DNA of 64,000 bases from JANLVJ01 sp031363945 (GCA_031363945.1 JANLVJ010000033.1:124001-188000), one strand, 5' to 3'. Positions 1 to 9,255 are shown, counted from the stretch's first letter. Program-made: numbers and translations. The notes: generated by a model from the sequence alone, not told the origin.

Positions 1-2333
1 TTCGGGTTGATGGCCTTATTCAGGATGTTATTCCAAAAATGCAGCTTGACAGGTATAAAATTCATGATGTAGAAATAGTAGTTGACCGTATTCTGGTAAA
101 TGAACCAAATCAGAAGAGATTGATTTCTTCTATACAGGCTGCTCTTAAAATTGCCAAGGGTATCATTAAGGTAAGTGATGAACTGAATGAAGTTTACCAT
201 TACAGTAAATACCTGATGGATCCTGAGACTGGGATTTCTTATGATGAACCCCAGCCAAATACGTTCTCTTTTAATTCTCCTTATGGTGCCTGCCCGAAAT
301 GTGACGGACTGGGATACATAATGGAAATTGATGAGGGTAGTGTTATCCCTAATCGAAGTCTGAGTATAGTGCAGGGTGGCCTTGCTCCACTGGGTGAATT
401 TCGTGAGACCTGGGTATTCCAGATACTACAAGCCCTTGCAAAAAAATATGATTTTTCTCTCTCTGCACCGATTGAAAAACTCACACCCGATATCATTGAT
501 ATGATTTTAAATGGTTCAGATGATATTCTTGAGGTTAAAATGCCAAAAAGCAGATGGTCTGATCAGGAAAACTACAAGATTCATTTTGAAGGTATCTTTA
601 AAATGCTTGAAGAGCAGTATGAGCGTAAAGGTGAAGAAGGGGCTGATCTTGATAATTTCAGAAGTCAGAAAGTTTGTCCTTCTTGTCATGGAGCGAGACT
701 TAAAATCGAATCACTTCATTTTAAAGTTGCCGGGAAAAATATTTTTGAGCTTAGCTCAATGGACCTGAGACAGTTATATGATTGGTTTTCAGGTCTTGAG
801 GCCAAGCTTAATAAAAGACAACAAATCATAGGGCATGAAATTCTCAAAGAAATTCAAACCAGAATAAACTTTTTATTAAATGTAGGACTCAGTTATCTAA
901 GTCTTGACCGCAGTTCTAGAAGCCTTTCAGGCGGTGAAGCCCAGAGAATCAGGCTTGCCACTCAGATCGGTTCTCAACTTGTAAATGTACTTTATATTCT
1001 TGATGAGCCTAGTATTGGACTGCATCAGCGCGATAATGAACGGCTGATTCTTGCATTAAAAGAGCTTCGTGATATTGGTAATTCTGTATTGGTAGTAGAA
1101 CATGACAAAGAAATGATCATGGAAGCCGATTATGTGATCGATATGGGGCCCGCAGCTGGAATACATGGCGGTAGGGTTGTGGCTCAGGGAATTCCTTCCA
1201 GCCTTCTTAAAATGCATACCCTGACCACTGATTATCTCAACGGACGCAGGCAAATTCAGGTTCCTTTAGAAAGGCGTTCAGGAAATGGTAAAAAGCTAAT
1301 TTTGAGAAAAGCTACCGGGCATAACCTGAAAAAAGTAACAGCTGAATTTCCCCTTGGAACGTTTATTTGTATCACAGGAGTATCGGGCAGTGGAAAATCA
1401 AGTCTGATAACAGAAACACTTTATCCTATACTTAATCATCATTTCTTCAGAGCCAGAAAGAAGCCTCTTCCGTATGACTCTATTGAAGGATTGCATGAAA
1501 TTGATAAAGTTATTGAAATTGACCAGAGCCCGATTGGGCGTACACCACGCTCAAACCCTTCTACTTATACAGGAGTGTTCTCAGATATCCGCAGCTTGTT
1601 TGTATTGTTGCCTGAATCTAAAATCAGAGGATATAAACCAGGACGTTTTTCGTTCAACGTTAAAGGCGGGCGTTGTGAAGTTTGTCAGGGTGCAGGCCTG
1701 AAAGTTATAGAGATGAATTTCTTACCTGATGTTCAGGTGCCCTGTGAAGAATGCCATGGCAAACGCTATAACAGGGAAACGCTTGAAATAAGGTATAAGG
1801 GCAAATCGATCAGTGATGTGCTCGATATGAGTGTAGAAGAGGGTGTGAACTTCTTTGAAAATGTGCCTGCCATTTATCGGAAGATAAAAACCTTACAGGA
1901 CGTGGGCCTGGGTTATATAACCCTTGGGCAATCATCTGTAACCCTTTCTGGTGGAGAAGCACAGCGTGTTAAGCTCGCAACAGAACTTTCTAAGAAGGAT
2001 ACCGGTAAAACCTTTTACATATTGGATGAGCCAACCACAGGCCTCCATTTTGAGGATATCAATGTGTTGCTCGGCGTTCTTGAAAAATTAGTACTCAGAG
2101 GTAATACTATACTTGTCATCGAGCATAATCTTGACGTAATAAAAGTTGCAGACTATGTGATAGACATGGGCCCCGAAGGCGGAGGCGGAGGCGGTCAAGT
2201 GTTATTCGCCGGGACTCCAGAAGGTCTTGCAGAATATAAGAACAGCTTTACCGGGAAATTCTTAAAAGAAGCGTTGTTAGAAAACAGTAGAAATGAAGAG
2301 AATAATAGTTTCTTAAAATTACCAATTGAGTAA
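1..2333 (+). CDS. uvrA: Excinuclease ABC subunit A (UvrA), 5'-truncated by the window edge
   Basis: This is the damage-recognition ATPase of nucleotide excision repair, which loads UvrB at lesions in the cytoplasm. The frame is open from base 3 with no start, so the N-terminus, including the first Walker A, lies upstream of the window. Visible in order are a Cys-rich zinc module (CPKCDGLG, later CPSCHGARL), the first ABC signature LSGGEAQR near base 925 with Walker B ILDEPSIGLH, the second Walker A GVSGSGKSS near 1380, the C-terminal zinc finger (CEVCQGAG and CEECHGKR) near 1675-1760, and the second signature LSGGEAQRVKLA near 1945 followed by ILDEPTTGLH. About 777 of the usual ~940 residues are present. 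A six-glycine run follows the last Walker region; glycine-rich sequence is normal there. Identification is certain. Confidence 0.98.
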   Translation, partial: RVDGLIQDVIPKMQLDRYKIHDVEIVVDRILVNEPNQKRLISSIQAALKIAKGIIKVSDELNEVYHYSKYLMDPETGISYDEPQPNTFSFNSPYGACPKCDGLGYIMEIDEGSVIPNRSLSIVQGGLAPLGEFRETWVFQILQALAKKYDFSLSAPIEKLTPDIIDMILNGSDDILEVKMPKSRWSDQENYKIHFEGIFKMLEEQYERKGEEGADLDNFRSQKVCPSCHGARLKIESLHFKVAGKNIFELSSMDLRQLYDWFSGLEAKLNKRQQIIGHEILKEIQTRINFLLNVGLSYLSLDRSSRSLSGGEAQRIRLATQIGSQLVNVLYILDEPSIGLHQRDNERLILALKELRDIGNSVLVVEHDKEMIMEADYVIDMGPAAGIHGGRVVAQGIPSSLLKMHTLTTDYLNGRRQIQVPLERRSGNGKKLILRKATGHNLKKVTAEFPLGTFICITGVSGSGKSSLITETLYPILNHHFFRARKKPLPYDSIEGLHEIDKVIEIDQSPIGRTPRSNPSTYTGVFSDIRSLFVLLPESKIRGYKPGRFSFNVKGGRCEVCQGAGLKVIEMNFLPDVQVPCEECHGKRYNRETLEIRYKGKSISDVLDMSVEEGVNFFENVPAIYRKIKTLQDVGLGYITLGQSSVTLSGGEAQRVKLATELSKKDTGKTFYILDEPTTGLHFEDINVLLGVLEKLVLRGNTILVIEHNLDVIKVADYVIDMGPEGGGGGGQVLFAGTPEGLAEYKNSFTGKFLKEALLENSRNEENNSFLKLPIE

Positions 2334-2451
2334 AAATGTTTTCACACCGCTAATAAAATTTCTTACGGGAGTAAAAGAATACAGTTATTGAAGTAATTCA
2401 TGAAAAAATAAAGACTGGCACAGATGTTGTCACTATTACTTTATATGGTAA

Positions 2452-3321
2452 CTAAATAGCACTCATGACGTACATCTCAGACATCGTTGGATTCTTACTT
2501 CCTCCTTTAGGTTCAAGTGTAATGGCAAATGCCTGTGCGTCTGATATGTCATTAAGCTTACTGAGAGAAGATAAATCAGATTTTACCTCGAAAACCCCAG
2601 CATCAACTGGCTTACCATTTGAGATGGCCCAAAGTTGATAAGAATGATTTTGATCAGTGGCAACCAAACCATTCGGGTCGATCATAACAGTATGAGTTTT
2701 CTTATTCCACCAAACAACAGCCAATGATTTAAGATGAGTCTTTGTTCCTATGAGTGCAAGCTTTTTAAAATCAGGATCGTCAATTAATTTCTTTGATCGG
2801 TAGAATTGATTTTTAAAGTAAGAAACTTGATTTGCATTCAACGCATTTTTATTTAATAAATCTGCGTATTTATTTTGACTGTCCTTTAACTTGTTCCATA
2901 AAGAATAAGATCCTATGAGACTAATCAGAAATAAAGCTATAGATGCCGCAAGGGCATATTTAGGTATGTTACTTTTGATTGATCCTTTGTAACTTGCTCT
3001 TTTTTCGACTAAACTTTTAAAAGAATTTCCATTTTCAGAAATTTCATTATTAAAAGTCTTTTTAAAATCTATAATACTTGAATCAGAAACGGTTGAATTA
3101 AAATCAAGATTTCTTTCTATTGTTGACTTAAGAATTGAAGATGGTTCAATTTTGAATTCAAGGGCAAAAACCTCCATCGATGCTTCTATCCTTTTGAGTT
3201 CAGCTGAAACAAGTGCAGATCCGGAACACATACTTTCTACTTCTGACCGCTCCTGTAAACTTAATGCATCAAGAACATATAATTCCAGAATGCCGGATTC
3301 TATAAAATCTTTCTCTTCCAC
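2452..3321 (-). CDS. Anti-sigma factor, RskA/anti-sigma-K type
   Basis: A 289-residue protein with a likely cytoplasmic N-terminal helical domain (about residues 1-110), one hydrophobic segment at about 121-141 and an extracytoplasmic C-terminal domain containing a YQLWAI stretch, as in RskA-type anti-sigma factors. It starts with GTG, 5 bases after the stop of the sigma-factor gene, so the two are surely co-transcribed and probably translationally coupled. The expected role is to hold the neighbouring ECF sigma factor at the membrane until an envelope signal is sensed. The CHCC zinc motif of ZAS-type anti-sigma factors is not evident. The family call rests on architecture and context; the inducing signal cannot be inferred. 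Confidence 0.85.
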   Translation of the reverse strand: MEEKDFIESGILELYVLDALSLQERSEVESMCSGSALVSAELKRIEASMEVFALEFKIEPSSILKSTIERNLDFNSTVSDSSIIDFKKTFNNEISENGNSFKSLVEKRASYKGSIKSNIPKYALAASIALFLISLIGSYSLWNKLKDSQNKYADLLNKNALNANQVSYFKNQFYRSKKLIDDPDFKKLALIGTKTHLKSLAVVWWNKKTHTVMIDPNGLVATDQNHSYQLWAISNGKPVDAGVFEVKSDLSSLSKLNDISDAQAFAITLEPKGGSKNPTMSEMYVMSAI

Positions 3322-3326
3322 GTTCT

Positions 3327-3875
3327 TTAATTAAAAAACTTGCGTAATTCCATGATTCCTGTTCTTAGCCTGGTTTTTACCGTTCCTAGAGGTATTCCCA
3401 TTTCCTCGGAAACTTCTGAATGGGTGTAACCCCTAAAGTATACCAAGTCTACGATTTTCTTTTGCTCTGGCTTCAGATTATTGATAAGTTCTTTTATGCC
3501 CAAATGCTCGGGTTTATACGTTGTATTATTATCAATGTCGATCTCATTTACGTTATTTTCTATATCTTGGTTTTTGCTGCTATTTTTATATTCCTTAGAC
3601 CTGACTTTGTCAATTGACATGTTCCTGGCAATATTCATAATCCATGTAAAAAGGCGGCCCTTCGACGGATCATATGATGGAAAAGAATTCCATATTTTTA
3701 TAAAAGTTTCTTGTAAAACATCTTCTGCGCTTTCTTCAACCTGCACTATTCGAAAAATAATACCATATAACGCGGCTGAATACATGGAATAGAGGGCTTC
3801 GTAACCCGCTTTTTTTCTTTGCCTAAGCGCCTCTATCAGTTCAGGTTCTGATAGAACTAATTTCTTCTGAATCAA
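3327..3875 (-). CDS. ECF RNA polymerase sigma factor, SigK-like
   Basis: A 182-residue sigma-70 family ECF factor. Region 2 is visible as AEDVLQETFIKIWNSF followed by RLFTWIMNIARNMSIDKVR, and region 4 as EVSEEMGIPLGTVKTRL, a helix-turn-helix for -35 recognition. The only reasonable start is TTG at 3873-3875; the next Met lies about 30 residues in and would remove conserved region 2 sequence. It is directly upstream of its presumed anti-sigma factor. Unlike FecI-type sigma genes it is not next to a TonB receptor, so its regulon probably concerns envelope or redox stress rather than one uptake system; that is inference. Confidence 0.92.
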   Translation of the reverse strand: MIQKKLVLSEPELIEALRQRKKAGYEALYSMYSAALYGIIFRIVQVEESAEDVLQETFIKIWNSFPSYDPSKGRLFTWIMNIARNMSIDKVRSKEYKNSSKNQDIENNVNEIDIDNNTTYKPEHLGIKELINNLKPEQKKIVDLVYFRGYTHSEVSEEMGIPLGTVKTRLRTGIMELRKFFN

Positions 3876-3902
3876 AATAAAAAGGATTTATACTACCTCA
3901 AC

Positions 3903-4781
3903 CTAAATTTGAAAAAGATGTTTTTCAGCATGGTAAGAAGAACGAACCATAGGTCCACTTTCAACGTAACGAAAACCTTTGTTTAGCCCGACTTCCTTAT
4001 AAAGGGAAAACGTATCAGGATGAATAAATTCAATTACTTCATGGTGCTTTTTGCTAGGTTGCAGATACTGTCCCAGTGTTAATATCTGAACTCCTGAATC
4101 TAAAAGGTCATCCATAGCCTCGTAGATTTCCTGCTCTGTTTCACCCAAACCCAGCATAATTCCAGATTTCGTTCTCAGCCCGCTTGCTCTCACTCGTTTA
4201 AGTACTTCAAGACTTCGATCATATTTGGCCTGGATTCTTATTTCTTTCGTTAAACGCCGAACTGTTTCTAAGTTATGAGAAACAACTTCAGGTCGTTCGT
4301 TCAATAAGCGTTCCAAATTTTCCCAAACGCCTTTAAAATCAGGTATTAGGGTTTCCATAGTTGTTAAAGGGCTTTGCTCTCTAACGGCACGTATTGTTTC
4401 TACCCAAAGTGTTGAACCTCCATCTGCCAGGTCATCGCGATCAACAGACGTTATCACACAATGTCTGACATTCATGAGTGAAACAGAACTTGCCACTCTA
4501 AAAGGCTCATCCCAATCAACTGCACCTGGTCTACCAGTTGCAACGGCGCAAAATGAACATGACCGTGTACAAATATTTCCCAAGATCATAAACGTAGCGG
4601 TCCCAGCACCCCAGCATTCACCCATATTCGGGCAATTACCGCTTTCACAGATGGTATGTAATTTGTGCTTGTCAACCAGATTGCGCACTTGTGCATATTC
4701 AGCTCCTGTAGGAAGTTTTACGCGAAGCCATTCTGGTTTCTTACCTCTGGGTTCGTTAGTTATAACAGGTAATTCGATCAT
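3903..4781 (-). CDS. lipA: Lipoyl synthase
   Basis: A radical SAM enzyme that inserts two sulfurs into octanoyl groups on lipoyl domains, making the cofactor of pyruvate and 2-oxoglutarate dehydrogenases and of the glycine cleavage H protein. Both Fe-S sites are explicit: the LipA-specific CX4CX5C at Cys45, Cys50 and Cys56, and the radical SAM CX3CX2C at Cys71, Cys75 and Cys78. The length of 292 residues is normal. The ATG at 4781 is supported by a TAnnTTTG promoter just upstream. The functional link to gcvP at 40 kb is biochemical, not positional. Confidence 0.97.
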   Translation of the reverse strand: MIELPVITNEPRGKKPEWLRVKLPTGAEYAQVRNLVDKHKLHTICESGNCPNMGECWGAGTATFMILGNICTRSCSFCAVATGRPGAVDWDEPFRVASSVSLMNVRHCVITSVDRDDLADGGSTLWVETIRAVREQSPLTTMETLIPDFKGVWENLERLLNERPEVVSHNLETVRRLTKEIRIQAKYDRSLEVLKRVRASGLRTKSGIMLGLGETEQEIYEAMDDLLDSGVQILTLGQYLQPSKKHHEVIEFIHPDTFSLYKEVGLNKGFRYVESGPMVRSSYHAEKHLFQI

Positions 4782-4788
4782 GATAGTT

Positions 4789-4820
4789 CAAAGGTATTAA
4801 ATCGAAATTGATATTATCAA
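4789..4820 (-). promoter_or_regulatory. Probable Bacteroidota-type promoter of lipA
   Basis: Read on the minus strand, TACCTTTG (4789-4796) matches the TAnnTTTG -7 box. TTGA (4817-4820) lies 20 bases upstream as a -33 element. The -7 box ends only 7 bases before the lipA ATG, so the leader would be very short. Confidence 0.5.
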
Positions 4821-4927
4821 TTAAACACGTCGCTATGAGCTAAGTTTGAGGAAGATAAAATAAAAATATCCCTTTATAATATTGAAGTGTCTTAAAAAAA
4901 ACTGAGACCTATTTCAACTAAATAAAA

Positions 4928-5263
4928 TCAGGCAAGTAATTCTTTAGCAACATCAGGTGCATTTATTTCGCTATGAGAGCTTGTGAAAATGCATTGGCCA
5001 TTTCGAATCAGCAACAGCTGGGGTGATTCATGTGTAATTTGAAAAACTTCTGCAACACCTGCTGAAATAGTTCGGTATCGGATCAGATCTAGAAAATAAA
5101 TTGGAACACCTTTGGGAAGAGCATCCGATTCCGATTCGAAATTTCTTTTAGCCATCATGCTAACAGGGCATCTTGTACTATGCTTAAAAATCAAGCTATC
5201 ACCTTCTTCTGAAGCAATAGTAGAAACCTGTGCTTCATCATTCAATATAATCCAATTTATCAT
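4928..5263 (-). CDS. Bacillithiol-system redox protein, YtxJ-like (monothiol)
   Basis: A 111-residue thioredoxin-fold protein resembling YtxJ. The N-terminal part reads as a beta-alpha unit leading to a single active-site cysteine in the context STRCPVS (Cys32). No second Cys follows, so the protein is monothiol. YtxJ-like proteins are grouped with bacillithiol metabolism. A bacilliredoxin is encoded at 47.4 kb in the same window, consistent with bacillithiol as the cell's thiol buffer. The substrate is unknown. It precedes a tiny lipoprotein gene but no clear operon is visible. Confidence 0.8.
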   Translation of the reverse strand: MINWIILNDEAQVSTIASEEGDSLIFKHSTRCPVSMMAKRNFESESDALPKGVPIYFLDLIRYRTISAGVAEVFQITHESPQLLLIRNGQCIFTSSHSEINAPDVAKELLA

Positions 5264-5268
5264 AAATT

Positions 5269-5388
5269 TTATTGTTTTCTGCCGTGACGAACCGTACTAT
5301 AGGCAGGACATGATTTTGAACTAGAGCAAGATTCCAGAATGCATACCAGAATAAACAGACTTAAGACAAAAAGAGTAATATTTTTCAT
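5269..5388 (-). CDS. Very small predicted lipoprotein
   Basis: A 39-residue reading frame starting at ATG 5386-5388, chosen over longer in-frame extensions because it begins directly with a signal sequence (Met-Lys-Lys/Asn then a hydrophobic stretch FVLSLFILVCILESC). The lipobox-like Cys is followed by a short tail SSSKSCPAYSTVRHG. Small lipoproteins with this CPAY tail are familiar from Bacteroidota genomes, but I know no function. It ends 5 bases before the YtxJ-like gene and reads in the same direction, so the two may share a transcript. Confidence 0.6.
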   Translation of the reverse strand: MKNITLFVLSLFILVCILESCSSSKSCPAYSTVRHGRKQ

Positions 5389-5486
5389 GATAGATTGCAA
5401 AAGTTTAAATTTCTTTGATTTAACGCTTAAAAGTAACAATAAGTTACGACTTTTTTGAGCGATCAACCCAAGGCAGAAATGGATAG

Positions 5487-6008
5487 CTATTTGAATCCAG
5501 CAGTTGTTTTAAAAGCCTGTTTGTAAGTCTTAAAAAGTTCGACCATTTTCACTGCAGTTAAAGCTGCTTCCCGCCCTTTATTGCCCAGACGGCCACCTGC
5601 CCTTTCTGAAGCCTGAAGCAAGTTCTCAGTAGTTAGCACTCCGAAAATAACAGGTTTTTTATATTGAATGGCAAGGTTTGTAAGTCCATTTGCAACTGCC
5701 TGGCAAATAAAATCAAAATGACGGGTTTCTCCTTGAATTACACAGCCCAGACAAATGACAGCATCGAGCAACCCTCTTTCAAGAAGCAGTTGTGCTCCTG
5801 TTGTTAGCTCAAAACTTCCTGGAACTGTAATTCTGGTAATATTAGCAGGTGCTATTGCCGCCTGGTTAAGATAATCAATTGCTGCATCTTCAAGAGCCCC
5901 TGTTATTGGTGTGTTCCATTCAGCACGCACAATTCCAATTTTGTACGTTTCACTATTTGCTGGTGGTGTAACCAGTTCTTCACTAAGGTTCTTTAATGAT
6001 GTTGACAA
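5487..6008 (-). CDS. ribH: 6,7-dimethyl-8-ribityllumazine synthase
   Basis: Catalyses condensation of 5-amino-6-ribitylaminouracil with 3,4-dihydroxy-2-butanone 4-phosphate, the penultimate step of riboflavin synthesis, in an icosahedral or pentameric cytoplasmic assembly. Family motifs seen are GIVRAEWN, the PGSFELTTGAQLL phosphate-binding region and CLGCVIQGETRHFDFI with the catalytic His. GVLTTEN and the NKGREAA segment close the domain. The length of 173 residues is slightly longer than usual because of the N-terminal tail. The start is TTG (6006-6008); no ATG lies near the domain start. It follows the TPR gene by 10 bases on the same strand, so the two are probably co-transcribed. No FMN riboswitch was recognised. 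Confidence 0.97.
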   Translation of the reverse strand: MSTSLKNLSEELVTPPANSETYKIGIVRAEWNTPITGALEDAAIDYLNQAAIAPANITRITVPGSFELTTGAQLLLERGLLDAVICLGCVIQGETRHFDFICQAVANGLTNLAIQYKKPVIFGVLTTENLLQASERAGGRLGNKGREAALTAVKMVELFKTYKQAFKTTAGFK

Positions 6009-6018
6009 TTTTTAATTT

Positions 6019-6720
6019 TTAGTGTTGCTGAACTCTGGCAATAAACTTATCGATATCTCTAGATTGTGCACTGTTGCTATAATCTCTTTTGATCCGGCTG
6101 TACATATCAAGTGCCTTTGTGAAATCTTTTTGATATTCATAAATTAATCCAGCCTTCTGAAGATACATTGGAGTGGTAAATATGTTTGGTTTATTGTCAG
6201 CAGCTTTTAAATAATAACTAATGGCCTGATCATAATTTTTTAATTCAGAATAAGCATCACCTGTCATTCCCTGAGCTTCGCTTCCGGTCAAATCATCTTT
6301 AGCACCATATTTTTCAAGATTATCAATGGCTTTCTGAAAGTCACCTTTTCTCAAATAAATTGAACCCAGGTAATAATGAGCAAGGTTACCTGAGGGAGTA
6401 TTGCCATAGTCATTCACGATAGACTCAAACCCAGGATTGTTACCATCTCCATTTAAGGCTTTTGTTAAAGAATCGGCTTCGAAATAGGCTTCTGCCTTAA
6501 ACATCTGTGCACTTGCTTCTTTCGCACGTGGACCCATATACAGAAAGGTGTAAGCAAAAAACAAGGCAATCAGGCCAACTACACTACCACCTACGATAGA
6601 AAGCAAACGTGTATTCGATCGAACAAAAAGTTCAGAATCTTTTAGTCGGTCTTCCCAGGTAGTAATTTTAGTCTGATTTGTTAGGTCTAATACAGGTTCT
6701 TCTACTTTTACTTTGCTCAT
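6019..6720 (-). CDS. TPR-repeat inner-membrane protein (YfgM-like)
   Basis: A 233-residue protein with a charged cytoplasmic N-terminus, one transmembrane helix (LLSIVGGSVVGLIALFFAY) and a C-terminal domain with several tetratricopeptide repeats (for example LAHYYLGSIYLRKGDFQKAI and AISYYLKAADNKP). This layout resembles YfgM-type periplasmic TPR proteins associated with the translocon, but exact function is inference. I chose the ATG at 6718-6720 (MSKVKVEEP) rather than an upstream Met, because a -7 promoter element at 6751-6758 would place transcription start downstream of the longer start. It is probably the first gene of an operon with ribH. Confidence 0.85.
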   Translation of the reverse strand: MSKVKVEEPVLDLTNQTKITTWEDRLKDSELFVRSNTRLLSIVGGSVVGLIALFFAYTFLYMGPRAKEASAQMFKAEAYFEADSLTKALNGDGNNPGFESIVNDYGNTPSGNLAHYYLGSIYLRKGDFQKAIDNLEKYGAKDDLTGSEAQGMTGDAYSELKNYDQAISYYLKAADNKPNIFTTPMYLQKAGLIYEYQKDFTKALDMYSRIKRDYSNSAQSRDIDKFIARVQQH

Positions 6721-6750
6721 CTTAATGATATATTCCCTTATACGGGCTTG

Positions 6751-6758
6751 CAAAGTTA
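6751..6758 (-). promoter_or_regulatory. -7 promoter element of the TPR-ribH operon
   Basis: TAACTTTG on the minus strand fits TAnnTTTG. No convincing -33 box was found. Its position supports the shorter start of the TPR protein. Confidence 0.35.
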
Positions 6759-6803
6759 TATTATTTTGAAAATTAATGGCAGTTAGGCCAAAAATTGTTT
6801 GAT

Positions 6804-6811
6804 TATCTTTG
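6804..6811 (+). promoter_or_regulatory. -7 promoter element of recF
   Basis: TATCTTTG fits TAnnTTTG. Transcription would begin near 6818, which favours the recF start at 6851 over the in-frame ATG at 6809. The -33 region is weak. Confidence 0.35.
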
Positions 6812-6850
6812 CTGAGGTTACTTTCTGAATATGGTCAGGGGCCAAACAGT

Positions 6851-7954
6851 ATGTATCTGAAGAGTCTATCGCTAATAAATTTTAAGAATTACCAAGAGGC
6901 AGAACTGTATTTTTCGGCTACGATAAACTGTTTTACTGGTAATAATGGGGCAGGGAAAACTAATTTGCTTGATGCAATTCATTACCTGAGTTTGTGTAAG
7001 AGTTATTTTAATTCGATTGATAGTCAGCAGATTCTTAATGAAGCTGACTTTTTTATGTTACAGGGTAATTTTGACAAGCACGAACGGGTTGAACTGGTTT
7101 CCTGTGCCGTGAAGCGAAATCAAAAAAAGCAGTTCAGAAGAAACAAAAAAGAGTATGACCGGCTTGCTGATCATATCGGGCTCTTTCCTGTTGTTATGAT
7201 TACACCCTACGATATAAGTCTTATACTTGAGGGCTCTGAAGAAAGGCGAAGGTTTATTGATAACGCACTTTCTCAAACCGACTCCCAGTACCTTGATCAG
7301 TTAATAACCTATAACAAGGCATTGGCAAATAGAAATAGCCTGCTAAAAGCCTTTCGGCAAAGTGGACACCCAGACGAAGATCTCCTTGAAATATTCTCTG
7401 AAAAACTTATACAGTTGGGTGCTGAACTTTATAAAAAACGTCAGCTTTTTATGGAAATTTTCATGCCCCTTTTTGTAAATCATTATTTATTCATCACAGA
7501 ACAGGCTGAACAGGTTAGTCTGACTTATATATCGCAGCTACATGTTTATGACTATACCTCAGGCATGCTGTTCAGTAATCAGCGCGACAGGCTTACTGAA
7601 AGAACAAATTTCGGTATTCATAAAGATGATCTTGAATTTAAGATTGGACTCTTGCCTTTGAAAAAATTCGCTTCTCAGGGACAGCAAAAATCTTTTTTAA
7701 TAGCCCTTAAACTGGCGCATTATTCTTATCTTAAACTGAAGACAGGTATTAAACCAATATTGCTTCTTGATGATATCTTCGATAAACTCGATGACAGGCG
7801 TATCAGGCAACTCATGCAGATGGTTGTGCAGGATGAGTTCGGACAAATCTTTGTCACAGATACCAATAAAGACAGGGTCGAAAAAGTATTTAAAGAAATT
7901 AATAGAGAAGTAAATATTATTAGTGTAGACGCAGGTTCAATAGTGAGACAATAG
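6851..7954 (+). CDS. recF: DNA replication and repair protein RecF
   Basis: An SMC/ABC-like ATPase that helps RecO and RecR load RecA at ssDNA gaps. The start MYLKSLSLINFKNYQ is the standard RecF N-terminus, followed by Walker A GNNGAGKTNLLDAI. The QRRF-type segment (EERRRFID) and the terminal signature FASQGQQKSFLIALKLA with Walker B LLLDDIFDKLD are all present. The length of 367 residues is normal. An in-frame ATG 42 bases upstream was rejected on promoter position and homology. The next gene starts one base after the stop, so recF and the DUF721 gene form a tight pair. Confidence 0.96.
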   Translation: MYLKSLSLINFKNYQEAELYFSATINCFTGNNGAGKTNLLDAIHYLSLCKSYFNSIDSQQILNEADFFMLQGNFDKHERVELVSCAVKRNQKKQFRRNKKEYDRLADHIGLFPVVMITPYDISLILEGSEERRRFIDNALSQTDSQYLDQLITYNKALANRNSLLKAFRQSGHPDEDLLEIFSEKLIQLGAELYKKRQLFMEIFMPLFVNHYLFITEQAEQVSLTYISQLHVYDYTSGMLFSNQRDRLTERTNFGIHKDDLEFKIGLLPLKKFASQGQQKSFLIALKLAHYSYLKLKTGIKPILLLDDIFDKLDDRRIRQLMQMVVQDEFGQIFVTDTNKDRVEKVFKEINREVNIISVDAGSIVRQ

Positions 7955-7955
7955 G

Positions 7956-8246
7956 ATGAAGAAGGCGAACGAACAAACAATCAAGGAGGTTATCAACTTA
8001 ATGCTTGAAACTTTTAAGATCAAGGACAAGTACCTGGAAACCTCTGTTCTCACGCATTGGGAAAGAATAATGGGGAAGACCATTTCAAGCCGTACCACGG
8101 AAATTTATATCAGAAATAAGAAGCTTTTTATCAGAATAAATTCAGCAGCCTTAAAGCAGGAACTTGTGCAGAGCAAGGAAAAGATTATACAACTAATCAA
8201 TGAAGAAATGTCTGCAGAAGTCATAAAAGAGGTTGTGTTTATCTAG
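7956..8246 (+). CDS. DUF721-family protein (DciA-like)
   Basis: A 96-residue protein of the DUF721 family, the family containing DciA, a helper in replicative helicase loading in bacteria lacking DnaC. Seen are an N-terminal helix, the core WERIMGKTISSRTTEIYIRNKKLFIRI and the SAALKQELVQSKEKIIQLIN helix typical of the family. It is encoded directly after recF (stop and start one base apart), a genome-maintenance context that fits. Whether it acts as DciA here is inference. Confidence 0.85.
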   Translation: MKKANEQTIKEVINLMLETFKIKDKYLETSVLTHWERIMGKTISSRTTEIYIRNKKLFIRINSAALKQELVQSKEKIIQLINEEMSAEVIKEVVFI

Positions 8247-8334
8247 TTAAAATCTTTGCCAGCTATTATTTACTTTGATGGTGTAATTATTAACTGACAC
8301 AGAACTAATTCTTTATACCTGTCGTTTTCAGAAA

Positions 8335-9255
8335 ATGAAAGCAATCGTAGCAACCAAGCAAGGCGGACCTGAAGTTTTAGAAATTCAAAATTTGCCCGTA
8401 CCCATACCAGGCGAAAATGAACTAGTTATAAAGATTTACGCATTTGGTATAAACCCGGTCGATTTTAAGATAAGAGATCACGGACTAGGTTTAAAATTTC
8501 CAATGGTTCTCGGCTTAGACGTTTCAGGAATAATAAGCTCAATCGGGGCTAATACCAGTAAATTTAAAGTTGGTGATTCTGTTATTGCAAAGCTTCCTTT
8601 TAATAAGCAGGGTGGGTATGCTGAATATGTTTCAGTTTCGGCTGATACGGTGGTACTTAAGCCGGTGGCAATTTCATTTGAACAGGGTGCCGTAATTCCA
8701 TTAGCTTCGTTAACGGCGTGGCAAGCACTTTTTGATCATGGATTACTTGAAGCTGGCCAGACTGTTCTCATCCACGGGGCAACTGGTGGTGTTGGTCTTT
8801 TTGCTGTACAATTCGCACTTCTTAAAGGGGCTGAAGTTATTGTTACCGCTTCAGAAAAGAATTTTGAGCGTTTAAAATCACTTGGCGTCAAGCGAATAAT
8901 TGATTACAAAAAAGAGAAATTTTACAATGAACTCTATGGTCTTGATCTTGTTTTTGATGCAGTTGGCAATGAGGAAACTGTTAAACATTCGTCAGATGTC
9001 TTAAAAGATGGGGGTAGGGTAGTCTCAATAGCTGCAGAAGCATCTTCTAAACGTATTGCCTCGGGCGCTGTTAAGGCCATACATTTTATGACCTCTGATA
9101 TTTTGTCTCAGCTTAAACATGCTGTTGACTTAGTTGATCAGCAAAAAGTTAAGGTGTTCATTGAAAAAATTCTGACGTTTAATGACGTAGCCGAGGCTCA
9201 GGAAATACTAAAAAATGGTCACGTAAGCGGTAAATTGATTATTCGCGTAGACTGA
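8335..9255 (+). CDS. NADP-dependent quinone-oxidoreductase-like MDR enzyme
   Basis: A 306-residue medium-chain dehydrogenase/reductase of the zinc-independent quinone oxidoreductase type. The N-terminal GroES-like domain (GINPVDFKIRDHG, LGLDVSGIISSIG) is followed by a Rossmann domain with the dinucleotide motif HGATGGVGLFAVQFA. The catalytic zinc Cys/His set of alcohol dehydrogenases is missing, as expected for this subgroup. The likely reaction is NADPH-dependent reduction of a quinone or enone; the substrate is not determinable. It stands alone between DUF721 and the convergent ndk gene. Confidence 0.9.
   Translation: MKAIVATKQGGPEVLEIQNLPVPIPGENELVIKIYAFGINPVDFKIRDHGLGLKFPMVLGLDVSGIISSIGANTSKFKVGDSVIAKLPFNKQGGYAEYVSVSADTVVLKPVAISFEQGAVIPLASLTAWQALFDHGLLEAGQTVLIHGATGGVGLFAVQFALLKGAEVIVTASEKNFERLKSLGVKRIIDYKKEKFYNELYGLDLVFDAVGNEETVKHSSDVLKDGGRVVSIAAEASSKRIASGAVKAIHFMTSDILSQLKHAVDLVDQQKVKVFIEKILTFNDVAEAQEILKNGHVSGKLIIRVD

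Noticed and set aside
2452..3875. FecI/FecR-type signalling pair for SusC
   Set aside because: The anti-sigma protein is RskA-like, the pair is 22 kb away, and the SusC has no N-terminal signalling domain.
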